A stretch of DNA of 64,000 bases from Bergeyella zoohelcum ATCC 43767 (GTDB taxonomy: Bacteria; Bacteroidota; Bacteroidia; Flavobacteriales; Weeksellaceae), in the NCBI RefSeq assembly GCF_000301075.1, contig NZ_JH932293.1:111988-175987 (forward strand). Direction: 5' to 3'. Shown here one piece after another: positions 60,903 to 64,000 of the stretch; position 1 is the stretch's first letter, and each line of letters opens with the position of its first letter. A model generated the notes under the pieces. It did not search any database, was not told the origin of the DNA, and saw only the letters and a list, made by a program, of their open reading frames with translations. The translations under genes were made by a program, and so were the position numbers.

Positions 60903-61502
60903 TTATTTTCCTTCTTGGGTAGTAATTAACCAAAATTTGTAAAATTCAATATCTCTAAAACCTTCAAACAAGTCTCTAATTTTAGGGTAAGCAGTAGTAC
61001 CATCTCCTTTTACGGCAACTTTATAGTCATTCTTCACATCTAAGCTTGCTTTTACCCAGTCTATGAGTTGTTTATTGGTTTCATCCAAAGGAACACCAGA
61101 TGCTCCTTTAAAATTTTTCTGCTCATCTTCTGATAGATTTAAGAAACTTTTTAACTGACTCATAGGTACTCCTATGGATTGTACTTTAGTAAAAGCTACT
61201 TTTTCTTTGTCTGTGAAAGAGACTCCATATTTCTTCCCCATTGCTTCCAAAACTTGAATTCTTTCAGAAGCATTTTCTACGGGCTGGAAATAGAATTTCC
61301 CATCTGCTGTTACATTGACCGTCATAAGACTAGCATCAGGTAACAATTTTTCAGATATAGAAGATGGCGGCATTATCTGCTCTACATCAGGTTTTTTAAA
61401 CTGTGTAGTCAAGATAAAGAAGGTGAGTAATAGGAAAGCAACATCACACATTGCCGTCATATCCGTTACTACGCCATGTCTTTTTGGTTTGACTCTCGCC
61501 AT
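60903..61502 (-). CDS. exbD: ExbD-type biopolymer transport protein (first)
   Basis: A 199-residue ExbD/TolR family protein. The N-terminal membrane helix DMTAMCDVAFLLLTFFILTTQF contains the conserved Asp. The periplasmic part is longer than in the second copy and lacks recognisable motif beyond the family fold. It starts 79 bases after exbB ends. Two exbD genes in succession are normal for Bacteroidota. Confidence 0.93.
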   Translation of the reverse strand: MARVKPKRHGVVTDMTAMCDVAFLLLTFFILTTQFKKPDVEQIMPPSSISEKLLPDASLMTVNVTADGKFYFQPVENASERIQVLEAMGKKYGVSFTDKEKVAFTKVQSIGVPMSQLKSFLNLSEDEQKNFKGASGVPLDETNKQLIDWVKASLDVKNDYKVAVKGDGTTAYPKIRDLFEGFRDIEFYKFWLITTQEGK

Positions 61503-61581
61503 ATTATTATTAATTTTATATTAAACTTCTTTAATTACAGATGCATAAATCATTCCATCTGTATTTTTCGCACCTCAATGA

Positions 61582-62445
61582 TTAGTGGTGCTCTGCGAAT
61601 GATTGCTGGATAGACATTCCGATTTCATCGATTTTATAAGTCAATCCATCAATTTTAGAGGTAAAGAAGTTATAGAAAATAATCGCTACTGCAGAAGTAC
61701 CAATACCTAAAGCAGTATTAATCAACGCCTCGGAGATACCGATAGATAGTGCTGCCGCATCTGGCGTACCCCCACCAGAACCTAAAGCGAAGAACGCCTT
61801 AATCATCCCGATTACCGTACCTAAAAGAGCCACAAGCGTAGCTACAGTACCAAGGGTAGAGAGAATCATCATGTTCTTTTCTAGCATAGGCATTTCTAGC
61901 GTGGTGGCTTCTTCTAGTGATTTAGTAAGTGCAGCCATTTTCTGCTCTTTATTCAGTGTATTATCTTTCGCTAAAGCCTTATAAGTAACAAGCCCTTCTT
62001 TTACTACATTACCCACAGAACCTTGCTGAGCATCGCATGCTTCAATAGCTTCATCAATTTTGTTCTGGTTCAATAGCGTTCTAATTTTCACTACGAAAGC
62101 ATCTAAGTTTCCTTTCCCTTCTGCTTTACCAATTACGAAGAAACGCTCAAATGCAAAAACGATTACGGTAATCATGAACAAAATCAAGATATGTACTACA
62201 GGACCTCCCATGTAGATAATCCCCATGAAAGACTCTGGGTGAAATTCCTTAGAATCTACATCTGAAAATGCTACTGAAGCTCCTGTAAGCCTTGCATCTT
62301 CCTTAAAATTCCCTGGATTCCCCAATACGAATAAGTAAATGCTCAATGCAATTACATACAATATTGGAAGTACAATAGCAGGATTGAGACCACCTGTTTT
62401 TCTAGCAACTACTTGCTCTTCTGTGTTTGAAACATTCATTTCCAT
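61582..62445 (-). CDS. exbB: ExbB/MotA/TolQ family proton channel
   Basis: Inner-membrane proton channel of the TonB motor. The 287-residue protein has a first membrane segment near 26-45 (IVLPILYVIALSIYLFVLG), a second at about 85-105, and the conserved pair of C-terminal segments (LSTLGTVATLVALLGTVIGMIKAF and ISEALINTALGIGTSAVAIIFYNFF) with the Thr/Glu-bearing region of the family. First gene of an operon ending in tonB. The ATG at 62445 or an in-frame ATG two codons later (62439) could start it. Confidence 0.94.
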   Translation of the reverse strand: MEMNVSNTEEQVVARKTGGLNPAIVLPILYVIALSIYLFVLGNPGNFKEDARLTGASVAFSDVDSKEFHPESFMGIIYMGGPVVHILILFMITVIVFAFERFFVIGKAEGKGNLDAFVVKIRTLLNQNKIDEAIEACDAQQGSVGNVVKEGLVTYKALAKDNTLNKEQKMAALTKSLEEATTLEMPMLEKNMMILSTLGTVATLVALLGTVIGMIKAFFALGSGGGTPDAAALSIGISEALINTALGIGTSAVAIIFYNFFTSKIDGLTYKIDEIGMSIQQSFAEHH

Positions 62446-62698
62446 TATAATTTAATTATTTAATTGTTTTAATTACTAACTTTCAAGCCGTAAATATAAA
62501 TACAAATTTTCTTTTCACACAAATGACACCCCAAATATTAATGCTTTTTTTACAATAATTTAACACCACACCTATATAGAATTAATAATTCCAATAGAGA
62601 AAATCATCAAAAAACGCATCAAACAAAGCAAAACCTATGAAAGAATAAAAAAACTTGCACTTATTTTTTTAACATTCTTCTATTCGTATTTTTTTTAT
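62446..62698. other. Intergenic region between exbB and leuS
   Basis: AT-rich, no gene. It contains the exbB promoter region (a TATATTTA box, one mismatch to consensus, with a TTTG upstream, is present at about 62486-62493). No clear leuS terminator is seen. Confidence 0.45.
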
Positions 62699-64000
62699 CT
62701 AAACCACAATATTAATAATTTTTTTCGGAACTACGATAATTTTTTTCGGACTTGCCCCTTTTAATTGCTCTAAAACGCTTTCCTCTTGCATGATAGCAAT
62801 CTCTATATCTTTAGGAAGCATATCGGCAGGATAAGTTTTCTTGAATCTCATCTTTCCGTTAAAACTCACTGGATATTCTATTTCGTCTTCTACCAAATAG
62901 GCTTCGTTCAATTCTGGGAATTTCACATATTCTATAGTGGTGGTATTTCCTAAAAGCTGCCAAAGTTCCTCGCAAATATGTGGTGCATAGGGAGAAATAA
63001 TCACTGCCAATGGTTCCAAAATCGCTCTTTTGTTGCATTTTAGTTTTTGCAAATCATTCACGGCAATCATAAATGAAGATACGGAAGTATTGAATGAAAA
63101 ATGTTCAATATCATACACCACTTTTTTGATTAAAGTATGGAGCACTTTGTATTCCTCTTTGGTAGGTTCCTCATCGGAAACACTGAAAGTATCTCCATCA
63201 AAATACAAATTATAAAATTTCTTTAAGAAACCATATACGCCCGAAAGCCCTTGAGTGTTCCAAGGCTTAGATTGCTCCAATGGCCCGAGGAACATTTCGT
63301 ACAGACGAAGACAGTCGGCACCATACTCCTCGCAAATATCATCGGGATTTACCACATTGTACTTGGATTTAGACATTTTTTCCACCTCTCTTTCGCAGAG
63401 ATATTTTCCGTCTTCCAGAATAAATTCGGCATTTTTAAATTCTGGTCGCCAATTTCTCAATCGCTCAACATCCAGTTCATCATTGCCTTTAATTAAGGAA
63501 ATATCTACAGGGATTTTTTGTGTAGTATAATTTCCTGCCAAGTTTTTTGAAACCAATTGATTAGTTCCATCAATTCTGAACACAAATGCACTCATTCCCA
63601 AAATCATCCCTTGGTTAATCATTTTTTGGAAAGGCTCTTCTTGGCTAATGTAGCCTTTATCTTTCAAAAATTTATTCCAAAATCTGGAATACAATAAATG
63701 TCCTGTAGCGTGTTCACTTCCCCCGATGTATAAATCTACGCCCTGCCAATAATCCACGCTTTCTTTAGATACAAACTCATCGGGATTATGGGCATCCATA
63801 TAACGCAACCAATACCATGAAGAACCCGCCCAACCTGGCATGGTGGAAAGTTCTAATGGGAATACAGTTTGATTATCAATCAAATCAGTACTAACTATTT
63901 TTTGCTCAACCTCATCCCAAGCATAGTCTTTGGCATTCCCTAATGGTGGGTCACCATCTTCCGTTGGAAGATATTTTTCCACTTCTGGAAGCTCCAAAGG
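62699..64000 (-). CDS. leuS: Leucyl-tRNA synthetase, partial (C-terminal part)
   Basis: The last 434 or so codons of leuS; the 5' end lies beyond the right edge. It charges tRNA-Leu. Seen are TMPGWAGSSWYWLRYMD, the post-editing catalytic segment GVDLYIGGSEHATGHLLYSRFW, the KMSKSKYNVV loop, and the anticodon-binding and C-terminal domains ending PKKIINIVV. The open frame continues through the window's last base. Confidence 0.95.
   Translation of the reverse strand, partial: PLELPEVEKYLPTEDGDPPLGNAKDYAWDEVEQKIVSTDLIDNQTVFPLELSTMPGWAGSSWYWLRYMDAHNPDEFVSKESVDYWQGVDLYIGGSEHATGHLLYSRFWNKFLKDKGYISQEEPFQKMINQGMILGMSAFVFRIDGTNQLVSKNLAGNYTTQKIPVDISLIKGNDELDVERLRNWRPEFKNAEFILEDGKYLCEREVEKMSKSKYNVVNPDDICEEYGADCLRLYEMFLGPLEQSKPWNTQGLSGVYGFLKKFYNLYFDGDTFSVSDEEPTKEEYKVLHTLIKKVVYDIEHFSFNTSVSSFMIAVNDLQKLKCNKRAILEPLAVIISPYAPHICEELWQLLGNTTTIEYVKFPELNEAYLVEDEIEYPVSFNGKMRFKKTYPADMLPKDIEIAIMQEESVLEQLKGASPKKIIVVPKKIINIVV

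Overview
The window is chromosomal DNA of a low-GC Bacteroidota, most likely class Flavobacteriia and probably a Weeksellaceae-type organism (Chryseobacterium/Riemerella/Bergeyella relatives). Supporting signs are a SusC/SusD pair, two proteins with type IX secretion (T9SS) C-terminal sorting domains, an ExbB-ExbD-ExbD-TonB operon with a proline-rich TonB, the bacillithiol enzyme BshB1, ATP-type PckA, an S16 protein with a long Ala/Glu tail, families typical of the phylum (DUF5606, DUF6452, DUF6048), and promoters of the TTG-N18-20-TAnnTTTG type. Starts mostly lack a Shine-Dalgarno sequence. I see no prophage, insertion sequence, rRNA or CRISPR array. The genus is an inference.

Layout. 1-895 is gene-poor and holds a perfect (GT)30 microsatellite and a hairpin-bearing repeat unit. 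896-6383 (minus) carries purA, a pirin, an M48 protease, dtd, a DUF2809 membrane protein and prmA; a DUF2147 gene is divergent at 6546. 7030-11306 (minus) is a susC-susD pair. 11457-16414 (minus) has an SDR enzyme, pckA, rpsP, DUF5606, def and ruvX. 16746-23480 (plus) is a run of metalloenzymes: Fe-type superoxide dismutase, a helical hypothetical protein, M17 aminopeptidase, NrdB, a second peptide deformylase and NrdA, preceded by a DtxR/IdeR-like operator. 23516-23838 is a strictly phased array of about fifteen 21-bp degenerate repeats just ahead of a small conserved gene. Then come aroA, mnmA, an outer-membrane protein, mscS, an exported protein, adk, hpt, a probable small RNA at about 31032-31116, cysS, folE, a GNAT enzyme, yebC, an OmpA-type porin with calcium-binding repeats, smpB and an ABC-F ATPase.

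39098-54497 holds an NlpC/P60 lipoprotein, selO (with a palindromic operator in its promoter), clpB, two adjacent T9SS-secreted multidomain proteins (an adhesin-like protein and a reprolysin-like metalloprotease), DUF6048, DUF6452 and rlmD. 54660-62445 holds a small OMP/lipoprotein pair, tRNA-His, bshB1, a TPR protein, a PstS-like lipoprotein, a 66-residue membrane protein and tonB-exbD-exbD-exbB. The right edge cuts leuS.

Most genes are housekeeping (translation, nucleotide metabolism, tRNA modification, envelope energisation). The TonB-ExbBD complex would energise the SusCD importer, and T9SS would export the two large CTD proteins. The best candidates for something new are non-coding: the 21-bp phased array, the metal-type operator ahead of the metalloenzyme run, the promoter-to-terminator small RNA, the selO operator, the nrdB leader stem-loop and three families of short interspersed repeats.
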